Positions 29,601 to 42,100 of a stretch of 43,021 bases of DNA are shown in pieces. This DNA is from a virus. The stretch is taken from positions 1-43,021 of IMG/VR virus record IMGVR_UViG_3300025137_000074; one strand, 5' to 3'. A model generated the notes under the pieces. That model worked only from the letters and a program-made list of their open reading frames with translations. It had not been told where the DNA came from and did no database searches. Position numbers and translations under genes: made by a program. Within the stretch, counting starts at the first letter, position 1. Each line of letters begins with the position of its first letter.

Positions 29601-30124
29601 TCAATACACTAGAAGGCTACAAGAGTTTAAGTGATGCACTTGTAATGCATAGTGCAAAATTTAAGCCATTGTTTGGTTTAAAAGCAGATTCTAACCTACG
29701 TGCAAGTTTCAAAGTAGTTAAAAATCCAGGCTATAATATTAGTGACAGTGAAATTAAATCAAAACTAGTTGTAGCACTTAATCAATACTTTGCAGTTGAA
29801 AACTGGGACTTTGGTGAAACATTTTTCTTTAGTGAGCTAAGTGCTTACTTACATACTACTCTTACACCTTATTTAAATAGTGTTGTTATTGTTCCAACAA
29901 GTGGAACACAAGCGTTTGGTAGTTTATATCAAATCAGTTGCGAACATGATGAAATATTTGTTAATGCCGCAACAGTTAATGACGTAGCAGTAATAGACGC
30001 TATTACGGCTTCTAACATTAAAGCAACAGGCGAAGTATACACAGGTTCAGCAACAACAAGCGGAACATCATCTATTATAACAACATCATCCGGTAGCGGT
30101 GGTGGTGGCGGTGGGGGCTACTAA
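26630..30124 (+). CDS. gp6: Baseplate wedge protein gp6 (enlarged)
   Basis: A 1164-residue gp6-type wedge protein, the ring-forming core of the baseplate. The first ~130 residues hold the diagnostic segment (NYPEDFNDYIESSEFIALMD, SLAFRQDLNARENFLETA, RRDSVLRLAKLLSYHPKRN). The J-like middle follows (LVFGDGVFSDIPNGSF; APQQYYTQNRMINGEDYNIF) and the C-terminal SEIKSKLVVALNQYFAVENW is also typical. T4 gp6 has 660 residues; the excess lies mainly between ~500 and ~990, which looks like inserted beta-rich domains. The C-terminus is a run of Gly (SSGSGGGGGGGY). Its stop overlaps the start of the next, giant gene (TAATG), so they are coupled. Confidence 0.93.
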   Translation: MSTSERQNSLFVSEDWTKIYQTFKDADFQSYDFETLRTTMVQYLRNNYPEDFNDYIESSEFIALMDLIAYFGQSLAFRQDLNARENFLETAQRRDSVLRLAKLLSYHPKRNQPARGMLKITSIQTTESVFDSTGRNLADAFIVWNDSTNPDYLEHYAVIMNAAMTNSQSFGNPGLKGTLSGISTEIYQINLIPDTIPVVPFVADVAGQSMTFEVVNGTFQGKDYVYEAAPRPGDTFNTFYRQDGKGAGSSNTGFFFYFKQGTLETSEFQLNTALSNRVVSIDVNGINNDDVWLFNLDANADAGTEWTKVPAITGNNVIYNSLSENVRSLFAVNSRTDDQIDLVFGDGVFSDIPNGSFRTFYRTSNGRSYRIKPNDINGMKLNISYVSKTGSIEELSVGLSLQYTVDNASGRDSIADIKSKAPQQYYTQNRMINGEDYNIFPLTNFNNVIKSKAINRTSSGISRYLDVKDVTGRYSSTNIYANDGALYRNEFLNNVTFTWITDNDIFNVLKNTVEPLLRSNEMEHFYFANYERKALTGSNVNWNRVSFGSNYSTGYFTNDAGEVLEIGTASGNNRSFVKVGGMLKFAAPTGNHFMENGTLMSGDPNHPGSMKNVYSGIVSINNNGTGVADGKVTAQTGAIRLNENIPSTAIAQTVLPGFKSDLPGAFESTLFTNIKQYKNFAIGFDYLDNVWYVVENRDISTGNTFSRDFAEDTSTTNKDGSWLIKFTTDGSTYTVTYRGLEYFFTSEQETRFYHDKTSKVYDPVTGLTKKDTISVLGVNADPVTAAPLVRNLEWNVYNVVTESDGYNDNTKILVTFADQDDDGIIDNPDIFDMAVGIDVPTGAGADRKFVFLKRQADYDNFDKYVAMPAGTVNHTYETKAAIDAQLTNLLTNQVLYAVTDNKFYVISNATGTKVAIESLDYQVRVGRDAIKFHYSHHAPNDRRIDPSPGNIIDIYLLTQNYSDAYVEYVQDTSSTVVLPAEPTVNSLRSQFNTLEGYKSLSDALVMHSAKFKPLFGLKADSNLRASFKVVKNPGYNISDSEIKSKLVVALNQYFAVENWDFGETFFFSELSAYLHTTLTPYLNSVVIVPTSGTQAFGSLYQISCEHDEIFVNAATVNDVAVIDAITASNIKATGEVYTGSATTSGTSSIITTSSGSGGGGGGGY

Positions 30125-33100
30125 TGGCTAAACGTAAATCCAGTTCGTTCTTACCTAAGTTTTTACAAACAGTTAAGAACGAAAAATTCTTACATGCTAC
30201 ACTAGATCAGTTACTTAATAGTAAGAACCTAGAACGCATTGACGGCTTTGTCGGTAAAAGACGAGGACCTAGTTATAGTATTGATGATCCATATATTAGT
30301 ACAGTAGGTGCTAACAGACAAAACTTTCAACTAGAGCCTAGTACAGTTTACAAAAAAAATAACGAGATTGAATTTGTTGTAACGTATGATGATTTAATTA
30401 ATAACATTTCTGCTAACGGTGGTGATGCAACAAGACACGATAGATTATTTGAACAAGAATATTATAACTGGGGTGGGTTCAGTGATTACGACAAGTTAAT
30501 CAACTTTGGAGAGTACTACTGGTTACCAAGTGGTCCTGGTACTGTTGCCGTTAGTGCAAACGACGTTCCTATTAACACAGACTTTACAGTTACACATACA
30601 GGCTTATCAGAATACACACTAAGTCCTACATATGGTGATACTAAAAATCCAACTATCTACTTGGTGCGTGGAGGCAGTTATACATTTGCTGTTAACCAGA
30701 CAAGTCAGTTTTGGATTCAGTCAGAGCCGGGTACTACAGGCAAAAGTTTAATAAGTTTTAATCGTAGCACACGTGATATCTTTGGTGTAACTAACAACGG
30801 ACAAAGTAACGGTAGTGTAACATTTAATGTTCCTAAATCAAGAGATCAACAATTTTTTACACAAACATTAGTTAATGTTGCGTCAGTTGACTTAGCAAGT
30901 GATTTAACACATAAACAAATTAATGGTAAGACAGTTAGCCAGATACAAGAACTTGGCGGTGTTGATGGACAGTTGTTCCTTGAAAATAAAACTATTATCT
31001 TTACACATTCAACTGAAGATGATGCTAATTGGGATGCCACAACTGTATTGCCAAAAGCAAACCGTTTTAGTGTTTTCCAAATACAAGTTGGCGGCAGTAG
31101 TAAGATTACATTATTACCTATACAAGCAATAGGCATAGATAAAAAAGTACAAATTAATGAAGGTACACTTCATAGCACAAAAGAATATTATAGAAATCCA
31201 AGTGTTGATAATTTACAAGTAGTGCCGGCAATCACAGCACCAATGAGTACACTATACTATCAGGATAGTACAGATGCAACACGTTATGGAGTTATTAAAT
31301 TAATTGATCCTGACTATAGAACAATAGATATTGATAACGAAGTTGTTGGCAAATCTGCATACACAAGTCCAAACGGTGTACAGTTTACAAACGGATTACA
31401 TATTAGTTTTGATACAACTGTATTACCTACTACAAAACAAAATAAGACATTTATTGTTGACGGTGTAGGAGAAGGTATCTTCTTAATTGACAAAGCCGAG
31501 CATGTGAGTTATGAACTAGCAAATACTGACACAAAAGATTATGTTACAATTAGACGTGGTAGTGTAGATAGAAATGCATGGAGCAGAAGTAACCACTGGT
31601 ACCATAAAGAAGTTGTTAATACTATTGCAACATACAATAAAACTATTCCAACACTAGATCAAACTAGTAGAGCAAATAGACCAATTATTGAATTCAATAG
31701 AAACTTAAATCTTTTTAATCACGGCACACTTGGTATAGCACCGGTTGATTTAATTGACAACTATACTACTGATGCACTTAGTATTGTACAAAACACAAAC
31801 AATTTTAGAATTGACGGAGTACTACTGACTGAAGGCATGCGAGTTATTTTTGCCGCAGATACAAACGCAGATGTAAGAAGTAAAGTTTATACAGTTAACA
31901 TTGTAAACTTTCAGAGTACAGGCGATACAGAAATTAGATTAGTTGAAAGTACTACAGACATAGTTGCAGTTAACACTGGATTTTCTGTTAAACAAGGTAC
32001 AACGCAAAAAGGAAAAAGTTATAAGTGGAATGGAACTGCATGGAGTTTATGTCAGTTAAAGACTTTTATAAACCAAGCACCGCTATTTGATATCTTTGAT
32101 TCAACTGGAGTAAGTTTAAATAATGCAACTTCATATGTTGGAAACAACTTTACAGGAAGTAAATTATTTTCATATGCTACTGGTACAGGTGCAAGTGATA
32201 CAGAATTAGGATTTGCATTAAAGTACAGAAACTTTAGTAACATTGGCGATATTATTTTTAGCAATGATTACAGCACTGATACATTTGTATACACTACAAC
32301 AACAGGCAGTACAACTAAAAACATCAACACTGGATTTATTCAAAGTACAGATAGTACAGGAACACAAAAGTATACAGACGGTTGGATAAAAGTAATTAAC
32401 CCAAGTACACAATATCAAGAAGTTATGTATATTGCCTCTGGTGATGCAAAACAGTTTGATATAGGAGCCGAGCCTATTACATCTACTGCAAGTCGTCCTA
32501 GTGTAATAGTTTACAAAGATAACGTAGAAATAACAACAGGTTGGACTGCAACAACATTTGGTGGCAGAAACATTGTTGAATTTACAACGGCACCAACTGC
32601 AAAAACACAAATTATTATTGAAGTATTAAGTAATACTGCAACACAATACGGCAATTACCAAGTACCGGTTAATCTAAGCAACAATGCCTTTAACGCTAAG
32701 TTTGATACTATCACGCTTGGGCAGATGCGTAACCACGTAGGTAGTACGTTAAAAACTGCTACTGACTTTGATGGAACATATCCTGGAAGTAGTAACCTAA
32801 GAGACATTGTTAACAGTAGTGAACATGCTGGTAATATCTTACATCATAGTGCTGGAATGGTTTTTCCAAGTGTATTCTTACAAGACAACAACTTAAACTT
32901 TGTTAAGTCAGTTGAGTATAATGCAAGTGAATATACCAAGTTTAAACAGAAGTTTATACAAGCGTCTAACACACTGGACTTAGATTTTAGTGATATTCCT
33001 GCCGCAGTTGATGTGATACTTGCAAGTATTAACAATACAAAAAGTAGTACGTTTCCGTTTTATCATAGTGATATGGTTGGACACGGTACTAATAAAAAGA

Positions 33101-36100
33101 TTAGAAAATACACTATTACTGATGATAGACAAACCAGTTATCAATTTGAAAACTTATTTGTAATAGGAACAAATGGTAATAGAAGTGTATTAGTATATCG
33201 TAATAATGTACAACTACAACATGGAACTGATTATACATTTAGTAGTATCAGAGCCGCAGTTGAGTTTAAGAAAGACTTATTAGCACTAACTGATGTTATT
33301 AAAATTGTTGACTATTCTAATACTGCAGGAAATTATATTCCACCTACACCAAGTAAGTTAGGCTTATACCCAAAGTACCAGCCTGTAAAATATATCGATA
33401 CAAGTTATTTTACTGATGTAGAAATGATCCAAGGACATGATGGAAGTAAGACTCGTGCATTTGGCGGATACTTAGATGACATTTTAATTGAACTAGAAAA
33501 CAGAATTTATAACAATATCAAAGCAACGTACAAACCAGAAGTATTAGACATCAATGATGTTATGCCTGGACGTTGGAGAGATACAAGTTATTCGCTTATA
33601 GAGAAAAACAATATCATTGCAAAGTTTTTCTTAAAGTGGGCAATACAAAACAGAGTTAATTGGACTACCAATCAAGAGTATACAACTAACAACGAGTTTA
33701 GTTGGAACTATAATAAATTAAACGACAAACTAACTGATGAGCTACTTCCAGGTTTCTGGAGAGGCATTTATAACTTTTACTTTGATACTGATAGACCAGA
33801 TACTCATCCGTGGGAGATGTTAGGCTTTAGTGAAAAGCCAAGTTGGTGGGAATCACGTTATGGTCCGGCTCCGTATGCAAGTGGAAACTTAGTACTATGG
33901 GAAGACTTACGTGACGGTAAAATTTACAGTGACGGAATTAGTGAAACACATACACTAAACACAAATTATGCTCGTCCTGATTTACTAGATATGATTCCAG
34001 TTGATACACATGGAACATTACGTTCACCTTGGAAGACACTTGCTAAAGGTTCAACTGTATTCGACAACGATAGTTCGTGGACACTAAATGATTTTGGACC
34101 TGCACAGTCAGCCTGGATGAAAAGTAGTGACTGGCCGTTTATATGCCAAATTGCAATGGGCTTAATGAAGCCTGCAAAGTATTTTGGATTAACATATGAT
34201 ACAGATATTATTAGTAGAAGTACACTAACAAATAATATTGTTAACGTTAATACTAATAAGCAATTACAAAGACCTGACTTTAGTATTCCGTTTATAGATA
34301 GTAACATTGTAAATGGCTATTCAACATACATCGGTAACTATATGCAATTCTTAGGATTGTCAACAACTATACTCGAAGACACAGTTGATAAGTTAGATAT
34401 CAACTTAGCATGTAAGTTAAGTAGTTACACAGATAAGAAATTTTTAAAAGTACTTGCTGAACAAGTAAGTCCTAACGCAATTAGTGAAAACGTTATTATA
34501 CCAGATGAAGATTACAGTTTACATGTACAAAAAACTGGTCCTATTATCAATGCTCCATACAGTGGAGTAATTGTACAAAGAAGTGACACAGGATACTTAT
34601 TATATGGTTACGATCATACAAATCCTTTCTTTACAGTTATACCAAGTGTACAAAGTAATAACGTACAAACACACACAGTTTTAGAAGATCGTTATTACGA
34701 GTACAAAGACTCACAAGACTTTACACAACAAGTTGCGTACGGTACTGAACTAAGTTCTCCGCAACAAGTATTTGATTTCTTAATTAGTTACGGACGTTAC
34801 TTGACATTAATAGGTTACGACTTTGATAACAGTACAGAAGAAGTAGCCAACGGAACAACAACTGCCAACTGGGCAATGAGTGGTAAAGAGTTTGCATATT
34901 GGAATAAGCAAAACTGGGGTGTAGGTGCAGTTATTAGTATAAGTCCTAGTGCTAACTTCTTACAGTTCAATCGTGAAGATGGAATGATCGACAGTCTTGT
35001 TAGTGACTTAGGAAGTAGCAAGGCAGTACTAAATCAAAACTTTGACAGTTTAACAATAGACAATTTTAAAACAAAAAGAGAAGACGGCAGATTTGAATTA
35101 GAGCCAGCACCAGACGCCGGCGGAATTTATTATGCAGATCTTAAAGTAGTACAATATGAGCATGTACTAGTTTTAAATAATACAACGGTGTTTAACGATA
35201 TTGTATATCAACCAGAACTAGGTAACAGACAAAACAGATTACGCTTAGTAGGTTGGAGAACACAAGGTTGGGACGGTAGTTTAACGGCACAAGGATTTAT
35301 TTTAAATCGTGGTACTGTAGATCTGTTTGTACAAAATACAGATTACTCTAAAGGTACTATTGTAAAATATAATGATAACTTATATACTGCCGTACAAAAA
35401 CATACAAGCGGTAGTGCATTTGATTATAATCAATGGGCACCAACAGATAGTTTTAAATTAGGATTACTTCCTAACTGGGACACACTAGGTGGAAACTTTG
35501 AATCATTTTATGATTTAGACGAAGCCAACTTACAAAGTGATGCTGATAGATTTGGTAAAAGTGTTATTGGTTATCAATCAAGAAGTTACTTAGAGAACTT
35601 AGGACTTAACGATACATCACAGATAAAGTTTTATCAAGGTATGATACGTGAGAAGGGTACTAAGAATTCAATTGACAAACTACTCCGTGCTAAGTTAGAT
35701 AACACAACCTCAGACATTAATATGTTTGAAGAGTGGGCAATACGCAGTGGCGAGTATGGCGGAACAGAAGTAAACAGTAGAGTTGAAATACAACTTAGAG
35801 AAATTGATACACAAGGTAACCCTTCAGTAATTCATACTATTCCTAGTATAGAAGAAAAAGAAGAAGGTGTTAATAACTTACTTGTAAATAATTTTTACGA
35901 GGCACCTCCTACTATAACTGACAAGTGGATACCAACCAGTGACGACTACGGAATTATTAGTGATGCATTACCATATGCCGGTTATGCAAAATTAACTGAT
36001 GCCGATGCTACACTGTTTAACATTACTTCATATCAAAACTTAGATTCAAATATTTCTACAATGGACACTGGTTACGTTTTATACGTTGCTAACGATCTTA

Positions 36101-39100
36101 CACTTGATTGGAATATGTATTACTTAGATGTTACAAAAGTAGTAGTTACAACTGCACAAGCAAGTAGCAACAATACAATATTGTGGACAACTGATGAACA
36201 ACATACACTTCAACCAGATGATTTTATTGTTATTAAAGGCTTTGGTGAAGGTAGTGGCGTACATAGAATATTAAGAACAACAGGATTAAAAAGTTTTGAA
36301 ACAGATGAAAAGGTTGAAGGACTTGATCAAACTGGTGAAGCAGTAGTATTAAAGTTTACTAGCATTCGTTTTGCAGATGAACTTACACTTAGTTCTTTCA
36401 ATCCAACACGTGGTTGGAAGTTAAATGACAAAGTATTCATTGATGACTACAACGGCAAGTGGGCAGTATTTGAAAAGACAAAAGAATACGCAAACAATTA
36501 TACATTTACTCCTGGCATTTACAACTATACAGATGGACGCTTTGGACATAGCATTGCAGTAAACGGTGATGAGAGCTTGGCTGCATTTGGTATGCCAACT
36601 GCTTTAACATACGGTGCAGTATCAATGTACACACCAAACATTGAAGGTAAGTTAAGTGAAAGTGAACAACTTGCTCCAACAAATGTATCAGTTAGAGAGT
36701 TTGGACATAGTGTAGATGTATTTGAGGAAACTGTTGTTATTGGAGCACCTGGCACAAACGCAGGACAAGGTGCAGTATTTGTTTACAAGTTAAACAAAAA
36801 ACTGTACGAATATGAATTAAGACTTGCATGGAGTGATACAAGTGCTACTCGCTTAGGACAAAGTGTAAAGTTTAGTAAAGATGGTAAACGTTTATTTGTT
36901 GGGTCACCCGGAAATGTTTCAGTTTATATTTTAGACATTGAACAAGCAGACGGTGTTACTGAAATCAATAAAGTTGAAGATACAATATTTACAGATGGAA
37001 CTAACAAAGTTACTTCGCTTGTACCGATGTTTCCTGGTAGAAATGTTACACTGGAAGGTGTAGTACAAATCGAAGGTGTAGACTATACACTTGTAAACGG
37101 GTTAATGACATTTGCTGTTACTCCGGCATTATCAAGTATTGTAAGAGTTAACACAGGCTTAAATGTAATACAAAGAAAAGTAGTTACTGGTAACGGTGGC
37201 TCAGACTTTGGTACAAGTATTGATACAAACTTAGCAGGCGACAAGTTTGTTGTTGGTGCACCTAAGGAAAACGGAGCAGGACAACAACGTGGTGCAATTT
37301 ACATTTACGTTGCTAATACTGAAACATTCAAAACTGCAGACAGTGAATTACTAAAAGCAGACGATAGTACAACTTTAGCAGACAGTGGACGCCCTGGTTG
37401 GACATTACAAAAGACATTAATTGCATCAGTCACAGGTGACTTTAGTTTTTACGGTACAGATGTTGCAATGACACACGATGGCTTAAAAGTATTTGCAAGT
37501 AGCCCGGGTTTAGATAGATTTGAAAGTGAAAGTGGATTAGTAAGTGTACACAAGTATGCATCCAATGATTGGACACTAGTTCATAATATTACACAAGATG
37601 CACAAACAGACTTACAACAATTTGGTAAGGCACTTGCAATTAACAATGATGGAAGTGCATTAAGCATAGCTGCACCAACTAGTATATTTGATTCATCATG
37701 TACATTTGACAATAGTGAATTAGTAGTTGATAGTAAAGCAACTGCATTTGTTGACAGAAGAAAACGTGGTGGTAATGTTTATGTATACCAATCAATAAAT
37801 GATAGTTACATACAAACACAAACATTATCAAACACAACTGTTTCTGACAATGACGAATTTGGTTATGACATTGCAGTAGTAGGCACAACAATATTTGTTG
37901 GAACCCCATATGATGATAATGTTAATACTAACGCAGGTCGTGTGTTTGAATATAAACTTAACGGTAGTGTGTTTAACATCAGTGAGCAGGAATCAAAATT
38001 AGTTGATCCAAAACGCATTAACAGAGTATTCAGTTACAACAAAGTAACAAATAAAATTATTAATTACTATGACTGGATTGATCCTATTAAAGGAAAGATA
38101 CCAGGACTAGCAGATGAAAACATTGATTATAAAACATTATGGGATCCAGCAGTATATGCCGCCGAAGGTGCAAGTACATGGAGTTCAAAACAAGTTGGTA
38201 AAATTTGGTGGGATCTTGCAACTGTAAAATATAACTATGCAGAACAAGGTGACTGGGCATACCGTAGCACATTCTGGAGCACAGTATTTCCAGGATCCGC
38301 TATTAATGTTTACAGTTGGGTTGAAAGTAGTGTGTTACCAAGTGCATACACAGGCGGTGGCGAAGTTTACAATGCAAACTTATATGTAACAAATACAACT
38401 TACACTAATCAAAGTTCCACAACAAAGTATTATTTCTGGGTTAGAGGACTTAGAGACATTACTGATAATCATACAGTAAGTCCATATAACGTTGCACAAA
38501 TTATTGTAGATCCAACAACATACGGAATTAAGTATGTAGCATTTACAAGTCCAAGTGACATTGCTAGTTATAATATGAATGGTGACATTATTGATAATAA
38601 TACTATTCTTGCAGTTGATTTTGATATTAAGAAAAACGATCAAGTATTGCATACTGAGTGGAGTATTATTAAAGAAGGTTATGCAGAACAAACATTACCT
38701 ACTAACATAGAACGTAAACTTGTAGATAGTTTAGTCGGTGCTGATACAATAGGTAATCAAGTACCTGACAATAATTTAAATATTACACAACAACATGGCG
38801 TACAATTCCGTCCAAGACAGAGTATGTTTGTTAATAGATTTACTGCATTAAAAACATTTGTTGATGTTGTGAATCCTATATTACTTGCAAACCCTATTGC
38901 AATTAGTAGAGACATTAGTGGCTTACTTGCAGAAGATACAGAGCCAACAGTAAACAGTGGCGAGTGGAATCAACGTGTCGAGAACCAAACACAGTTAGGA
39001 TATGTAAGACTCTTAGAGCGTCCGACTGGTTGGAGAGTTCTTGTTGCAAGTGATGAGAATGTACAAAACTTATGGAGTATATATTCTAAACTAGAAAATA

Positions 39101-42100
39101 ATACTTGGACACTTGTAAAGTTACAAAGTTATGATGTAAAAACACAATGGGCTTATGCAGACTGGTATGCAACTGGATATAGTGCAACAACATACATAAA
39201 TCATTTAATAGAATTAAAGAAAGATTTAGTTAACTTAACTGGAGTAGTTAGTGGCGAGATTGTTAAAGTTGACAACGGTGGTGCTTGGGAATTATTATAT
39301 TATAACGGTGTAGATTATGCAACTGTTGGTATTGCAAACGGTACACTACAACTAGGAACAAGTTTATACGATTACACAAAGAACCGTTATGGTTTTGACA
39401 GTGAAGTATTTGACTTCCAACTGTTTGATCAAGAGCCACAAGTTGAAACTAGAAAAATTATTAATTGTGTACTAAACAATATACTTGTTGAAGATTTAAA
39501 AATTCAGTATAACAATTTAATTATGGCAATAATATATCATGTACTTGATGAGCAACCATATGTAGATTGGTTATTCAAAACAAGTTTCGTAAGTGTTAAT
39601 CATAACATTAGAGCACTTGATGCCTTGCCATATTACAGAAGAGATAATCAATCTTACGTTAACGATTTCATTAGCGAAGCAAAACCTTATCATACAAAGA
39701 TACGTGAGTATGTACTAAACTATGATAACACTGAGCCATGGGACGGTGACGTTACAGACTTTGATGTTGCAAGTTATTATGACTCAACACTTGGATACTA
39801 TCGTAAGCCAAACACAAGTAGTGCAGATGATGTTGCAAGATTAAAAGCAGGAACAAATAGTCAATACAACTCAAACAAAGCATTTATTGTAAAAGAATTA
39901 GTAATTGAAAATGGAGGAACTGCATATACTGTTCCACCAGTAATTACAATTAGTGGCGGTGGTGGTACTGGTGCTACTGCAACAGCAGTTATTGACACAG
40001 GCGTTGTAACTAGTATTATAATAACTAATCCTGGTAGCGGTTATACTTCAACACCGACAGTAACATTTAGTGGTAGTGCAGGAACAACTGCAAGTGCTTA
40101 TGCAAGACTTAGTAACGAACAAATAAGAACATTTGAAAGTACTTTAAAGTTTGATAGAATAAAGTACACAACTGAAGTTAAAGAGTGGGTGGCAGAAACC
40201 GCATATAGCTCAGGTGATAAGATTACATACTTAGGTGAAGCATATACTGCCAATGCAGACTTTACTAGTGGAGTAACATTTACAAGTGATAGTTTAACAG
40301 TTATTGCAGATGAAACATTTACAAATGCAATGGATAGATCTATTGCATACTACCAACCAACAAGTACACAACCAGCAAAACAATTAGAAAACTTATTCTA
40401 TGGAATCGAATATCCACGTAATAAAATAGTTGGACCAACGTTTGATCAAGAGCCTGGTTACTCAAGAGGCGGTTTTGACGCAGTACCTTTTGATAACTTT
40501 GAAGTAGGTTCTGAAGGCATTAAAATGATTTCAGGTGTCGCTGATACAAATATTACTGCAAGTAATATTGCTATTACCGGTGCTGAAATGGAAGCAGGTG
40601 CATTTGTAAACTTCGACTTTGTTGATTCTGGATACTCAGAAAATCAAACTGTACTAACAGAAGGATTGACAGTAGCACAAGTACTCCAAAATAGATTTGG
40701 TGATAGTTTACTTGGAACAAGACCAGAAGACATTGATATTATTGGTGGTAAGTTTGTTGATCAGTATAACGCACATTCACCTGAAGAGTTTATACCGGGT
40801 AGAGTATTTGATAGTTTAGATATGGAAATATATCAAACACCTAGTACACTTGAAAATGGAACTGCACTAAGTCCAAAAATTGATGTTGTTAAGCACAGAG
40901 CAAATGGAACTGATGTTAGATTTAGTTTTATGCCGTTAGATAATATCATTGGCGACAACATTATGATTTACACTGCACAACAAGGTAAAGTACAACCAGA
41001 TGAGTTTACATTAGACTTTACGACATTTGAAGTTGTATTTAATACTGCTCCTAGTAATAATGATATAATTGATGTTATTAACATTGGTACTACTGGACAA
41101 AATATGATACTTGATGTTGTGTACATAAGCAACGGAACAGATTTAAAAATTACACTTCCTGTTAAGCAGTCATTAGCAAAGCAATCATTGGTATTAGTGA
41201 ACGGTGTTAAAACAGATCATACTATTAGTGATGAGAGCGAGCGTGGAGTATTAACTTTTTCAACTGCGCCGGTAAGTGGTGCACACATACATGTATTTGT
41301 GTTTAACTTAGATCCGGGTATTGAAATTGCATACAGTCATGTGGCACAAGATACAATTATTATGAATGGCTCTTTAAGAACATTTACAATGACTAATCGA
41401 CCATTCTATGATGGCCCAACAGATGCAAAACTATTTGTTGAACTAAATGAAAATAGATTACGTCCAGCAGTATACACATACTTCACAGGTGATGGTGGCA
41501 CAACTACTTTTACACTGACAAATAATGCAGACATTAATCATACAACTATTACTGCTTCGGACATTAGCATATTTGTTAACGGAGCGGCTAACACAGACTG
41601 GACATTAGATGCACAAGTTGGAACTGATCCAAGAACAGTTACATTTACTACTGCTCCAACAAGTGGCTCAAAGATTGCAATAGGTGACAATACAAATGCT
41701 GAATATACTGTAGTTGGAAATCAACTTACGTTAGATAGTAGTTTACCAGTTACTACTGGTACTAAACTTAATACAACTACATTTAGTAATCACGATACAT
41801 TAGAAATTACTGCACAGACATTTAAGGGGTTGACAGCAAGTGAAGTAACCATTACAATAGGGTATGACGGTGACAATTATGATGCATCAAATTTTGATAG
41901 TGACAGTATAGCAGTTATTAATAGTCCACTATTTGACTTGTACAGAACAATAACCGATATTAATTATATTTGGGTTACACTAAACGGAATTAAATTAAGT
42001 GTCGGTACAGACTATGAAGTTAGTAGTGCAGGTGACTTAATAATTAAAAAATCAATCACAAGCAATGATATTATTGTTGTTAACCAGTTTAGTGATAAAA

